DNA of 64,000 nt from Shouchella hunanensis (GTDB taxonomy: Bacteria > Bacillota > Bacilli > Bacillales > Bacillaceae_D). This document shows, in pieces, positions 8,566 to 17,128 of this stretch. Location: the NCBI RefSeq assembly GCF_028735875.1, contig NZ_CP117834.1:1786001-1850000 (forward strand), read 5' to 3'. Position 1 is the stretch's first letter, and every line of letters begins with the position of its first letter. The notes under the pieces were generated by a model. It was given only the letters and a program-made list of their open reading frames with translations, was not told where the DNA came from and ran no database searches. Made by a program: the position numbers and the translations under genes.

Positions 8566-9522
8566 ATGAAGAAAAAGTGGACGATGGTGACAGTAGCTGC
8601 TTTAAGTTTTCTGGCGGCTTGTAATGAAGTCGATGATGAGAATGAGGCAACCCAAACAGATGAAAATGACGAGACGGTTGAAACAGCAGGCTTAACAGAC
8701 GGAAATGGTGGTTTTTTATGGAAAATTGAACATGAAGATACCGACGTTTACTTGCAAGGAACGATTCATGTAGGACGTGAAGATTTTTATCCCCTTAATG
8801 AGCAAACAGAAGCGGCTTATGACGCGGCAGATGTGATCTTACCAGAAGTGGACTTAGTTGATGTGGATCAGAATGAAGTCGAGACGATGATGACTGGTCT
8901 GTCCTTATTAGAAGAAGGCCAAACCCTTGATGAGCTGATCTCAGATGAAGCATTTGAGAAGCTAGAGGCCATTTTTGCTGAATATGGTATGCCAGTCGAA
9001 CTCGTTCAGGGGTTTGAGCCATGGTTTGTGGAAAATATGTTGCTGTCATTTGCAATTGCTGAGAGTGATGTGGATGAAGCGTCTGGTGTAGACGAATATT
9101 TTCTAAACCGAGCTGTTGATGATGGAAAAGAAATTAGAGAGCTTGAGAGCATCGAATCGCAATTTAATGTCTTGTCTGGTTTTTCGATGGAGACTCAGAT
9201 TCAATTATTAGAACACAGGCTCCAGAACATGGATGAAGCAGGGGAAGAGCTTGAAACAATGGCAGATAGTTGGGTTGATGGTGACATTGAAGGATTGGTA
9301 GGGACTTGGGATGATTTAGAGGAGTCCGCTATAGATAAGGAATATGCATATGAATTAAATGAAGTCCGCAATTACGATATGGCCAATACGATTGCTGATA
9401 TTCTCCAAGAAAACAGTGGTCAAACGTATTTTGTCATTGTAGGTTCTTTACATTTAGTGGCCGAGCCAAGCATCGTGTCCATTCTGGAAGATGAAGGGTA
9501 CACAGTTGAGTTTGTTTATTAG
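8566..9522 (+). CDS. TraB/GumN family lipoprotein
   Basis: A 318-residue secreted lipoprotein. The ATG at 8566 follows TTGGAGG. A signal peptide with the lipobox LAAC puts the lipid-modified Cys near residue 17, followed by an acidic linker typical of alkaliphile exported proteins. The TraB (PF01963) domain begins at WKIE and shows LQGTIHVG, with the C-terminal GSLHLV motif. Members are proposed metal-dependent proteases or haem-binding proteins. Its role here is unknown; it is probably anchored on the outer membrane face of the cell. Confidence 0.85.
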   Translation: MKKKWTMVTVAALSFLAACNEVDDENEATQTDENDETVETAGLTDGNGGFLWKIEHEDTDVYLQGTIHVGREDFYPLNEQTEAAYDAADVILPEVDLVDVDQNEVETMMTGLSLLEEGQTLDELISDEAFEKLEAIFAEYGMPVELVQGFEPWFVENMLLSFAIAESDVDEASGVDEYFLNRAVDDGKEIRELESIESQFNVLSGFSMETQIQLLEHRLQNMDEAGEELETMADSWVDGDIEGLVGTWDDLEESAIDKEYAYELNEVRNYDMANTIADILQENSGQTYFVIVGSLHLVAEPSIVSILEDEGYTVEFVY

Positions 9523-9692
9523 CTAAAACCCTTTCAAAAGGAATGTCATGTGCATGCATCTCATATGAATAAGCAAAACCACCATTATGCTTCCCTTGAG
9601 TAGAGATTCTCTAGCCGTTTTGCTGATAAAGAAGGGAATTAAGTAGACGAAAGCGAATGGTTATACAAATCTTGTAGGGAAGTGAAAGCAGT

Positions 9693-9893
9693 ATGTCGGA
9701 TCGAAATCCAGGCCCTGAAGAGAGAAGAGAGTGGTTACGGCAGGAAGAGCGTAAGAGAAACCCTCTTGGAAATATGAATGATGCCCATAACGGTGGCGGG
9801 CTAACAGATTTAATAGGAATGCTAGGGTGGAAAACGACAGGGGTTGTTTTTAGCATTATGATTGTTATCCTTCTTGGACTTCTATTCATTTAA
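9693..9893 (+). CDS. small single-span membrane protein (DUF6366-like)
   Basis: A 66-residue protein from ATG 9693, with GGGAAGTG upstream. The N-terminal half is charged and carries PEERREWLRQEE and KRNPLGN; a Gly-rich turn and a single membrane helix (about 47-65) end the protein. The pattern fits the short DUF6366 family of Bacillaceae, assigned from memory of the motif only. It is followed after 27 bases by another small membrane protein. Confidence 0.65.
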   Translation: MSDRNPGPEERREWLRQEERKRNPLGNMNDAHNGGGLTDLIGMLGWKTTGVVFSIMIVILLGLLFI

Positions 9894-9920
9894 TGGTCTT
9901 TACGTAAAGGAGGCTGTCTT

Positions 9921-10187
9921 ATGTCAACGGCTACAACGAAAACAAACACGAATGCTGTTATAAGCTTATGCCTTGGCATTGTGTCACTAATCTTACCATT
10001 TGTCGGTTTACTAGTTGGCGTTATTGGTATTTTTTTAGCAAAATCGGCCCTTACGCAAATTGAACAGTCAAGTGAAGCAGGGAAAGGGATCGCTAGTGCT
10101 GGTCTTGTCTGCAGTGTTATAGGGATTGTTTTACAGTTGTTGTTAATTGTTGGTGGACTGTCTCTTGTCTTTTTTTCAATTGCATAG
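9921..10187 (+). CDS. DUF4190-like two-span membrane protein
   Basis: An 88-residue protein with AAAGGAGG before ATG 9921. Two membrane helices (about 13-35 and 60-86) flank a short loop, with the spacing NAVISLCLGIVSL then GKGIASAGLV found in DUF4190 proteins. Function unknown. It may be cotranscribed with the preceding small gene. Confidence 0.7.
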   Translation: MSTATTKTNTNAVISLCLGIVSLILPFVGLLVGVIGIFLAKSALTQIEQSSEAGKGIASAGLVCSVIGIVLQLLLIVGGLSLVFFSIA

Positions 10188-10195
10188 TGAAACGC

Positions 10196-10436
10196 TTAGA
10201 ATGAGAGGAGTAGGAAGCAAACATTGTTAAGAGAGCTGTCGGTTGCTGGGAAGGCAGACAATGAATCTTCTGAAGTCGCTTATGAGTGGCTAAGCTGAAA
10301 GAAAAGTAAGCTTAGACGGATGGTAAGGCCAATCGTTAAAAAAATGAGTTTTGTATACGGTTTATACAAATAAAAAAGAGTGGTACCACGTTAGGAGAAA
10401 CCCCTATCGTCTCTAAAGAGACATAGGGGTTTCTTT
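10196..10436 (+). ncRNA. T-box leader upstream of a GNAT gene
   Basis: Stem I elements AGAGAGC and GGTTGCTGGGAA are present, with a helix CATTGT (10222-10227)/ACAATG (10258-10263). The T-box AGTGGTACCACG lies at about 10380-10391. A terminator hairpin (GAAACCCCTAT and ATAGGGGTTTC, about 10398-10433) with a short T tail follows. The specifier lies inside GAATCTTC at 10263-10270 and could be AUC (Ile) or UCU (Ser). The UGGU bulge pairs with an A discriminator, favouring tRNA-Ile. It would permit expression when that tRNA is uncharged. Confidence 0.88.
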
Positions 10437-10456
10437 ATTAGAAGGGAGCAATCTAG

Positions 10457-10999
10457 ATGAGCGTAATTGAATTGACTACGAACCGACTCAAACTACGGTT
10501 ATTTCAAGAGGAGGAGGCTGAACATATTGCGGCACTTTGTAACAACTATGCCATCTATCGATCGACGTTGACGATGCCATATCCGTATACAGTAGATGAT
10601 GCACGGCTTTGGATGAAGAATCATCGGAAAAATATTGAGCAGGATAAACGGTATGAACTGGCGGTTACGTGTCAAAAAAGTGGCATGCTTTATGGTGCGA
10701 TTATGTTAAATCCGAACTATCAGCACAAGCATGGGGAGATGGCATATTGGATTGGTGAACCGTATTGGGGAAAGGGCTACGGAACAGAAGCATTGAGAGC
10801 GATGATCGATTTTGCTTTCATTGAGAAGAACTTACACCGAGTGTATGCTCGTTATTTTAAATCAAATCCCGCATCAGGAAGGGTTATGGAAAAGGCTGGA
10901 ATGACAAAAGAAGGTGTCTTAAAAGATCATGTGTATAAGGAAGGTGCGTTTGAAGATCTTGTTTATTACGGAATGGTTAATCCAACGTATACCGCGTGA
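10457..10999 (+). CDS. GNAT N-acetyltransferase, RimJ/RimL type
   Basis: A 180-residue acetyl-CoA-dependent acetyltransferase from ATG 10457 behind GAAGGGAG. The RimJ/RimL pattern is clear: LTTNRLKLR at the start, AYWIGEPYWGKGYGTEAL for the acetyl-CoA pyrophosphate loop, and RVYARYFKSNPASGRVMEKAGM near the C-terminus, split across strands beta-5 and beta-6. Members acetylate ribosomal protein N-termini, amino acids or drugs; the substrate here is unknown. The notable point is that it is the only gene behind a T-box, so its expression should answer to starvation for one amino acid. Confidence 0.9.
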   Translation: MSVIELTTNRLKLRLFQEEEAEHIAALCNNYAIYRSTLTMPYPYTVDDARLWMKNHRKNIEQDKRYELAVTCQKSGMLYGAIMLNPNYQHKHGEMAYWIGEPYWGKGYGTEALRAMIDFAFIEKNLHRVYARYFKSNPASGRVMEKAGMTKEGVLKDHVYKEGAFEDLVYYGMVNPTYTA

Positions 11000-11125
11000 G
11001 AAAAATGGTTAAATCAAACTTATGGACGACAAGATCAGGTATGGCAGATAAGGGTGTATTCTCTACTGTCCTAGCTTTCTTTTCGTTTTTTTAGGGGTAG
11101 CGAAATGAGGTATTCTATTTATATT

Positions 11126-11138
11126 GAATCATGTATTC
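11126..11138 (+). promoter_or_regulatory. possible operator upstream of arsR-type gene
   Basis: Quasi-palindrome GAATCATGTATTC just before the -35 box of the following gene. It could be the autoregulatory site of the ArsR-type protein; imperfect, so tentative. Confidence 0.35.
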
Positions 11139-11146
11139 TATAATTG

Positions 11147-11175
11147 TTGAATTAAGTGAATCTTTCTATTATGAT
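11147..11175 (+). promoter_or_regulatory. sigma-A promoter of the ArsR-MFS pair
   Basis: TTGAAT at 11147-11152, 17-base spacer, TATGAT at 11170-11175, 30 bases before the start codon. Confidence 0.65.
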
Positions 11176-11205
11176 AAAAGAAATAGAGTCATATAGGAGG
11201 CGCTT

Positions 11206-12255
11206 ATGGACGTTATACATTCAACCGTTCGCAAAAGAAAGACTTATGAAGTAGTGATACACCGGTCCATTTTGTGGGAATGTGCGTTAGGGATTGCTGC
11301 CATTACAAACGATCGGTTGCTCCACACGTTAGACAAGCCAACATCGTATTGGACGAAATTAAGGTCCAGCTTATCACAAGAGCTACAGGACAACCTCAAT
11401 TTGGTTCAAAAAAACAACTCTTGGAAAGCATTGCTACAACTCCTTCATCGGAAGAACTATAACGATATGAAGGAATTTGTAGACGATCTCCAGACATTAT
11501 CAGAAGTTGAACTGAAATTTACGTGTCTGCCGTTTATTGGGGAAGAGTATCAAGCGGTTCGGGAGTTGGCATCAATAGGTGACAAAAAGGCATGTAGTGA
11601 ACTACGAGAGGCTTCGGCTGAAAACCCGTTTTTTCCCGACTATATTACATTTATAACCACCGGTGATGCTTCGCAACTGAGGCAACATCTCATTGCCGTG
11701 CTGTCCCAATGGTATGAACAGGTGATAAAAGAGAATGTAGAGGAAGTTGAACAAATACTAGAAACCGATTATGAGGCAAAGGTGAAAATGAAAGAGCAAC
11801 TGTCACCAGAGACATTTGTTCAATGGGCAACAGGGGGAATTCAATATAAGCCGGAGCCTCAAGTTTTTACAGTATTGTTAATCCCGCAAACCTGTTATCG
11901 TCCGTGGAATATTGAAGCTGATCTAGAAGGCATCAAGGTGTTTTATTACCCGGTTGCCAATGCAAGTATGTTGCCGGCAGATCCATTTATGCTCCCTGAT
12001 TTCCTCGTGCAGAAATATAAAGCGTTAGGTGACGATGTACGCATGAAAATGGTCAAAATACTTCATGACAGAGATCGTAGCTTGCAGGAGATAACGGAAT
12101 TACTTGAGTTGGGAAAATCAACTGTCCACCATCATTTAAAAATGCTACGTTCTGCAAAATTAGTGACGGTAAAGGAATCAAAGTATACGTTAGAAAAAGA
12201 AGCATTTCCATTAATGGCAAAAGATTTAGAAGCATTTTTGCAACGACCTGTATAG
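11206..12255 (+). CDS. ArsR-family regulator with long N-terminal domain
   Basis: A 349-residue protein with ATAGGAGG before ATG 11206. The winged helix lies at the C-terminus (about 270-340): LGDDVRMKMVKIL, LQEITELLELGKSTVHHHLKML, then the wing LVTVKESKYTL. The first 260 residues form an uncharacterised sensory or dimerisation region seen in a subgroup of long ArsR proteins that sit next to MFS transporters. No Cys cluster for metal binding is visible in the DNA-binding part. The stop abuts the MFS gene, so it probably controls that exporter. Confidence 0.87.
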   Translation: MDVIHSTVRKRKTYEVVIHRSILWECALGIAAITNDRLLHTLDKPTSYWTKLRSSLSQELQDNLNLVQKNNSWKALLQLLHRKNYNDMKEFVDDLQTLSEVELKFTCLPFIGEEYQAVRELASIGDKKACSELREASAENPFFPDYITFITTGDASQLRQHLIAVLSQWYEQVIKENVEEVEQILETDYEAKVKMKEQLSPETFVQWATGGIQYKPEPQVFTVLLIPQTCYRPWNIEADLEGIKVFYYPVANASMLPADPFMLPDFLVQKYKALGDDVRMKMVKILHDRDRSLQEITELLELGKSTVHHHLKMLRSAKLVTVKESKYTLEKEAFPLMAKDLEAFLQRPV

Positions 12256-12264
12256 GTGAAACAA

Positions 12265-13476
12265 ATGAGCAAACACCAGTCTGTTTTTACACATAAATCA
12301 TTTGTTGCGTCTTGGAGTGGGAATGCTGTTTCAGAACTTGGAGGTGCATTTGGAACCTTTTGTAACGCCATTATTATTTTTCAACTAACGGGTTCCACAC
12401 TTGCACTAGGAAGTATGTGGCTACTCTATTTTACTCCTTCATTAATATTGCAACTGTTTATAGGGCCATTTATCGATCGTTGGAGTAAAAAATGGGTCAT
12501 GGTCAGTTGTCAGTGGGTAAGAGCTAGTGTCTTTTGTGTCCCACTTTTAGCGATGGCATCAGGAGAGGTGGCCATTTGGCATATCTATGTTGTCCAATTG
12601 ATCGTAGGTTTAGTGACCCCACTTTATGTTCCCGCAAATCAAGCACTTTTACCAACACTCGTAAATCGTGAATTATTAAAACAAGCAAATGCTTATATAG
12701 ATGGTACGGCGAGAATGATGATGTTTCTCTCTCCATTAGTTGCGGGGCTTGTAATTGAAGTAGTTGGTGTACCGATAACGTTACTGGTTGTTTGTAGTCT
12801 TCTGATTTTAAGTGGAGTCGCACTGCTCTTTATTGAAGAAAAACCTTCCTTACAAAGAGAGAGAAAACAGCCGTGGCTAGCTGAACTTAGAGAGGGCTAT
12901 CATTTTTTCTTCAAACAAAAAACGATGCTATGGCTAGGCGTTTTTCTTACTGTTGTCCAATTCGGAGTAGGTGTCACAATGGTTACGACGCTTCCATACG
13001 TCATCGACAATCTTTCAGGTACCTATGCACATTATGGGTATTTTATGGCAGGGTTTCCAATTGGTTATATGCTAGGGTCTATCATTGTTGCAAAAGTAAA
13101 TCGATTCCGTGGTAGGCGCGTGCTGTTTGGTGCCCTTGTCGTAGGTGGGATGACGTTTACTGTCTTGGCGTTAAACCAGAGTATTGCATTTGCCATCCTA
13201 ACGGAAGTCATTGGCGGCATGGCGATGGCGGTTTTTAGTATCCACCACTTAACGATCTGTCAGAAAATCACGCCTACACAACTTATGGGGAATGTTTTTT
13301 CTATACGGCTGTTGTTAATAAGGGCAAGCATGCCATTTGGTATCTTATTAGGTGGCACATTAGGTGATCTAATGGGGGTTCGCCCATTATATTTATTTAT
13401 TGGTTTTGTGATAAGTGGAACAGCTAGTCTTGGAATGTTGCTTCCTTATTTTAAATTTATTGATGATTCTGCTTAA
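12265..13476 (+). CDS. MFS transporter, probable drug exporter
   Basis: A 403-residue, 12-span permease of the major facilitator superfamily. The ATG at 12265 has TAGGTGA upstream; GTG 12256, directly after the regulator stop, is the alternative. Loop 2-3 holds the family motif in the form GPFIDRWSKKW. The second half repeats the pattern (LGSIIVAKVNRFRGRR). The family of ArsR-linked MFS proteins includes macrolide and bacteriocin exporters, but the substrate is unknown. It is translationally coupled to the ArsR gene. Confidence 0.88.
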   Translation: MSKHQSVFTHKSFVASWSGNAVSELGGAFGTFCNAIIIFQLTGSTLALGSMWLLYFTPSLILQLFIGPFIDRWSKKWVMVSCQWVRASVFCVPLLAMASGEVAIWHIYVVQLIVGLVTPLYVPANQALLPTLVNRELLKQANAYIDGTARMMMFLSPLVAGLVIEVVGVPITLLVVCSLLILSGVALLFIEEKPSLQRERKQPWLAELREGYHFFFKQKTMLWLGVFLTVVQFGVGVTMVTTLPYVIDNLSGTYAHYGYFMAGFPIGYMLGSIIVAKVNRFRGRRVLFGALVVGGMTFTVLALNQSIAFAILTEVIGGMAMAVFSIHHLTICQKITPTQLMGNVFSIRLLLIRASMPFGILLGGTLGDLMGVRPLYLFIGFVISGTASLGMLLPYFKFIDDSA

Positions 13477-13583
13477 ATTGACAATGAACAATCCTTTATG
13501 GATCGTACGTTTCTTATGTGTAAGAGAGAGGCGCCCGTCCCGAAGTGGCTGGTTTGTTTCTTCTTTAAATGGACAGAAAATAC

Positions 13584-13611
13584 TTGCATTGGTGCGATAG
13601 GTTCGTATATG
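13584..13611 (+). promoter_or_regulatory. possible promoter of the S66 peptidase gene
   Basis: TTGCAT at 13584-13589, 16-base spacer, TATATG at 13606-13611, 45 bases before the start codon. It lies in the 5' part of an open frame that is not credible protein. Confidence 0.5.
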
Positions 13612-13656
13612 ATGGCGTACTATCTTTTTTTAAGAATCGTAAGGGAGACTAGAGAC

Positions 13657-14673
13657 ATGATACGTTATCCTATGTTTGAAAAAGGAGCTAAAATTGGGGT
13701 TACAGCACCCTCTTCTGGAGTGCCTGAATCGTTACATCACCTCTTACACGCTGCGATTGCGCGTATGCAGCAAAGAGGGTATAACGTGAAAACGTGCCAC
13801 TCTGCGTGGACACAAAGCCTTGTTAGGTCAGCTAGTGGTGGCACACGTGGGCAAGAGTTTAATGACTTAATGAGTGATCCTGACGTGACATGCATTTTTC
13901 CACCGTGGGGTGGAGAGCTGTTAATTGAAATGCTGGAATTCGTGGATTTTGAGAAGGTTCAAGAAAAGTGGGTTCTTGGCTATTCTGATATAAGCTCACT
14001 CCTTCTTGCTATTACACTTAGAACAGGGGTAGCAACCGCTCACGGTACCAACTTTATTGATTTGAGAGGCAGTGAAACAGATCCAACTACGGCGATGTGG
14101 GAGACCGTATTACAAACGAACGTGCATGAAACAATCGTGCAATGTTCATCTACCTTATTCCAGCAACAGTGGGAGCATGATAACCCAACCGAATGGGTGT
14201 TTCATTTAACTGAAAAAACAGAGTGGAAATCAATAAATAAGAACGATCAGGAGGTAAGTGGACGTCTTGTCGGTGGGTGTATGGATACCATTCGTCACTT
14301 AATAGGGACGCCTTATGGGGATATCGCTACTTTTCAGAAAGCTACCGTTGGAGGCGATCCACTTCTATGGTATTTTGAAAACGTTGCGCTCTCACCAACA
14401 GACATGAAACGGACGCTTATGCAAATGAAGTATGCGGGCTGGTTTAACCACTGTAGTGGAATTGTTTTTGGAAGAAGTTCGGCTGAGGAAAGTGGGAATG
14501 GCTACAAGTTTACAGATGTCTATCAAGAAGTAAGCGATGCACTACAAGTACCTCTATTGTATGACCTTGATTGTGGGCATTTACCTCCCCAAGTGACACT
14601 TGTGAATGGTGCATATGGCACCATTGTAGTAGAAGGAGGAAAAGGAGAAGTGATCCAACGATTTAAGCCGTAA
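13657..14673 (+). CDS. S66-family LD-carboxypeptidase (MccF-like)
   Basis: A 338-residue serine peptidase. The open frame begins at 13498, but the first 53 codons are low-complexity and contain a promoter-like sequence; ATG 13657 follows AAGGGA and gives KIGVTAPSSG, the family's usual start. The nucleophile is in LGYSDISSLL, the Glu lies in the FGRSSAEES region, and the His in DCGHLPPQVTLVNG. Relatives trim tetrapeptides from murein (LdcA) or cleave microcin C-like peptide-nucleotides (MccF). The substrate is not decidable. It is cytoplasmic and probably monocistronic. Confidence 0.9.
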   Translation: MIRYPMFEKGAKIGVTAPSSGVPESLHHLLHAAIARMQQRGYNVKTCHSAWTQSLVRSASGGTRGQEFNDLMSDPDVTCIFPPWGGELLIEMLEFVDFEKVQEKWVLGYSDISSLLLAITLRTGVATAHGTNFIDLRGSETDPTTAMWETVLQTNVHETIVQCSSTLFQQQWEHDNPTEWVFHLTEKTEWKSINKNDQEVSGRLVGGCMDTIRHLIGTPYGDIATFQKATVGGDPLLWYFENVALSPTDMKRTLMQMKYAGWFNHCSGIVFGRSSAEESGNGYKFTDVYQEVSDALQVPLLYDLDCGHLPPQVTLVNGAYGTIVVEGGKGEVIQRFKP

Positions 14674-14686
14674 TAACAAGATGTCA

Positions 14687-14715
14687 TTGACTTTATACTT
14701 GATAATGCTTAATAT
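14687..14715 (+). promoter_or_regulatory. sigma-A promoter of the DeoR-type operon
   Basis: TTGACT at 14687-14692, 17-base spacer, TAATAT at 14710-14715, 30 bases before the ATG. Confidence 0.72.
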
Positions 14716-14744
14716 TGCTTATATATACTTAGTGAGGTGAGGGC

Positions 14745-15521
14745 ATGTATCAAGAGGAGCGCCTTGTTAAAATTGTATCGGAGCTTAAGAAAAGAGGTAA
14801 GCTTTCTAATCAAGACGTATGTCAGCTGTTGGATGTTTCTCGTGATACAGCACGACGGGATATTATTCGTCTTGTGGAAGAAGGAAATGCTGTACGAACC
14901 CATGGTGGAATTGCTTCAACATTCTTAATGAGTGAGCTAGAGAAGTACAAAGAGTCTGGCTTTAATGAACGAAAAGAACGTGCATCAAGAGAGAAAAGAA
15001 TGATAGCAAAGAAAGCTGCATCCGTATTGAAAGATAAGGATTTATGTTTTTTTGATGTGTCGACTACAATTGCAAGTTTAAGTACATTGGTTACAAAAAA
15101 AATAGCGGTCTATACGCATTCCCTTGATAATGCTGAAATATTAGCAAAAAAAGAGTTTGTTGATTTTCATTTGTTAGGCGGACGCTTTAATCAGGAGAAT
15201 CGTTTTTTTTATGACCTATATACGATCAAAAGTCAGCTAGAAGATGTGTATTTTGATTATGCGTTTATTGGAGCCGCTGGCTTAACGGAAGATGGCGTCT
15301 ATTTTGTTGATAAAGAGGATGCGCGGATTAAGAAAGAGGCGATTAAGAGAGCGAAGCGGGTTTATGTACTGACTGATTACGAAAAGTTTAATAAAACAAG
15401 CTATTATAAATCAGCTGGATTAGCAGATATTGATGTCGTAATTACAAATGAATTTCCTCCAGAAAATTTACGAGAGTGCTTTTTAAGCAACCATATTCAA
15501 GTGGAATTAACAGATTCTTAG
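14745..15521 (+). CDS. DeoR/GlpR-family transcription regulator
   Basis: A 258-residue repressor-type protein from ATG 14745 behind GTGAGG. The N-terminal helix-turn-helix reads LSNQDVCQLLDVSRDTARRD, then LVEEGNAVRTHGG, the DeoR signature. The C-terminal sugar-phosphate sensor domain (about 75-235) has FDVSTTIASL, LLGGRFNQENRF, FIGAAGLTEDGVYF and VLTDYEKFNK. It would bind a phosphorylated sugar. It lies 12 bases before a sugar O-acetyltransferase gene and probably controls that gene and itself. Confidence 0.93.
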   Translation: MYQEERLVKIVSELKKRGKLSNQDVCQLLDVSRDTARRDIIRLVEEGNAVRTHGGIASTFLMSELEKYKESGFNERKERASREKRMIAKKAASVLKDKDLCFFDVSTTIASLSTLVTKKIAVYTHSLDNAEILAKKEFVDFHLLGGRFNQENRFFYDLYTIKSQLEDVYFDYAFIGAAGLTEDGVYFVDKEDARIKKEAIKRAKRVYVLTDYEKFNKTSYYKSAGLADIDVVITNEFPPENLRECFLSNHIQVELTDS

Positions 15522-15533
15522 GAGTGTCAGCCA

Positions 15534-16082
15534 TTGATAACAGAAAAACAAAAAATGTTACGCGGAGAATTATATAATCCCGCTGACGAAGAACTGAGTG
15601 AAGAGCGCAAAAAGGCACGTGCATTAATGCATGCGTATAATCAGACGAATGATCAACGAGAAAGAGAAGAAACAATCATTGAGCTTATTGGTAAGTCTGA
15701 TGGTCAACCTGTATTTGAAGGCACGTTTAAATGTGATTATGGATACAATGTTCATGTAGGTAAGAATTTTTTTGCGAACTTTGACGCTGTGTTTTTAGAT
15801 GTATGTACCATTACGTTTGGTGATAACTGTATGCTAGGGCCAGGGGTGCATGTCTATACTGCGACGCATCCAATTGATCCGCACGAACGAGCGAGTGGAC
15901 TTGAATACGGGAAACCAGTCCAATTTGGGAACCATGTTTGGGTAGGAGGACGAGCCGTCATCAATCCAGGTGTGACCGTCGGAAACAATGTCGTTATTGC
16001 TTCTGGTGCTGTTGTAACAAAAGATGTTCCAGATAACGTTGTTGTAGGTGGGAATCCGGCGAGAGTGATTAAACCAGTTTAG
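15534..16082 (+). CDS. maltose/galactoside O-acetyltransferase (Maa/LacA type)
   Basis: A 182-residue hexapeptide-repeat acetyltransferase beginning at TTG 15534, with AGGAGTG upstream. The N-terminal Mac domain ([14 protein letters not shown], with the [10 protein letters not shown] helix) is followed by a left-handed beta-helix: [27 protein letters not shown] with the catalytic His, then [19 protein letters not shown] and NPARVIKP. It transfers acetyl from acetyl-CoA to free sugars, thought to aid detoxification or overflow. It forms an operon with the DeoR regulator and ends at a terminator. Confidence 0.95.
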   Translation: MITEKQKMLRGELYNPADEELSEERKKARALMHAYNQTNDQREREETIIELIGKSDGQPVFEGTFKCDYGYNVHVGKNFFANFDAVFLDVCTITFGDNCMLGPGVHVYTATHPIDPHERASGLEYGKPVQFGNHVWVGGRAVINPGVTVGNNVVIASGAVVTKDVPDNVVVGGNPARVIKPV

Positions 16083-16098
16083 AATAAGTTGAGATAAT

Positions 16099-16137
16099 AG
16101 AAAACAAGCACCACCGTTCACGGCAGTGCTTGTTTTG
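16099..16137 (+). terminator. terminator of the DeoR-maa operon (bidirectional)
   Basis: AAAACAAGCAC and GTGCTTGTTTT form an 11-bp stem between two convergent genes; A- and T-rich flanks suit both directions. Confidence 0.82.
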
Positions 16138-16145
16138 CTGTGTTT

Positions 16146-16982
16146 TTACGCTTCTTTCATTTGTTCAATTAAGTTGGAGATGCTTCGAACTTTTACATCG
16201 CCGAAAGTCATTGCTCCTTCTTCTAAATCAATATAGATTGATTTCATTCCGAGTGTTTGAGCAGGAATGATTTCATTTAAATAGTTGTCACCAATAGAGA
16301 GGGTTTTCTCAGGTGATGTGTTGTAACGGGTGATAATCTCTTCGAATCGTTGCTTCGTATATTGTGGTTTTCGAGCTGAAGTAATGACTTCGTGGAACAC
16401 ACCCTCTAACTGTAACAGGTGGAGTAGCCGTTCAACATCATCCTCGGTACTATTTGTCAGAAGAACAACCGATTTTTTCTCTTTTAAGGAAAGAAGTCCT
16501 TCGCGTAAACCTTCTATAACCGTGAGAGAAAAGTGTTCAGTTGCCATGTATTCTTTTGTTGCATCATAGGCAGGCTGTGGATCGGAAATACCATAATGAC
16601 GAGCAGCGACATTAGGGAGCCACCAGCCGTCACCAATTGCAATAAGCTGATCAAAATCGTAGCTGACAGGTGATGGATAAAGGTTTTCCCATTCGGTAGC
16701 TGAAACTTCTTCTCCATCCCATCGATGTACTTTTTTCACATGTCCTTTAAATGGATCTACTTCAATGACATAGTCGTTCTTAACATCGTAAGCCTTCCCA
16801 ATTGAGACAATGTGATTGCCTTTTTTCATTTCTTTATAGTCAGTAAAGAAACGCTCCTGTGTCTCTTCTGAAAGTTCTTTTGCAAGTGTGTCAGCGTAGT
16901 AATCAAAATGATCCGTATCTTCATAAAGTGTACCATCCAAATCAAAAATGACTAAATCTACGTCCTTAAAAAGGTTATTCAT
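16146..16982 (-). CDS. HAD-superfamily hydrolase
   Basis: A 278-residue protein. ATG 16982 is chosen because GGGGGT lies before it; the longer frame to 17009 has no ribosome binding site. Motif I is VIFDLDGTLYE with both Asp, motif II VVLLTNST, a Lys in RKPQYTKQ, and motif IV LSIGDNYLNE. A helical cap of about 130 residues lies between motifs I and II. HAD enzymes of this form are usually small-molecule phosphatases. The substrate is unknown. It converges on the maa gene and diverges from the isochorismatase gene. Confidence 0.9.
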   Translation of the reverse strand: MNNLFKDVDLVIFDLDGTLYEDTDHFDYYADTLAKELSEETQERFFTDYKEMKKGNHIVSIGKAYDVKNDYVIEVDPFKGHVKKVHRWDGEEVSATEWENLYPSPVSYDFDQLIAIGDGWWLPNVAARHYGISDPQPAYDATKEYMATEHFSLTVIEGLREGLLSLKEKKSVVLLTNSTEDDVERLLHLLQLEGVFHEVITSARKPQYTKQRFEEIITRYNTSPEKTLSIGDNYLNEIIPAQTLGMKSIYIDLEEGAMTFGDVKVRSISNLIEQMKEA

Positions 16983-17128
16983 CTTTTCTACCCCCTGAAT
17001 GAAATCCATTACGTATGCTTACTCTTTATTTTACCTTATTCGTCAAATCTCGTTTTGAAAAAGTATATGAAGGAATTAATCGGTTGCTTAGCGAATCCTT
17101 CTTATTCCGAAAAAATGGGGGGATTAAC

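Noticed and set aside
13498-13656. 53-codon N-terminal extension of the S66 peptidase
   Set aside because: Composition is random-like, a promoter-like sequence lies inside it, and ATG 13657 with its AAGGGA site gives the normal family start.
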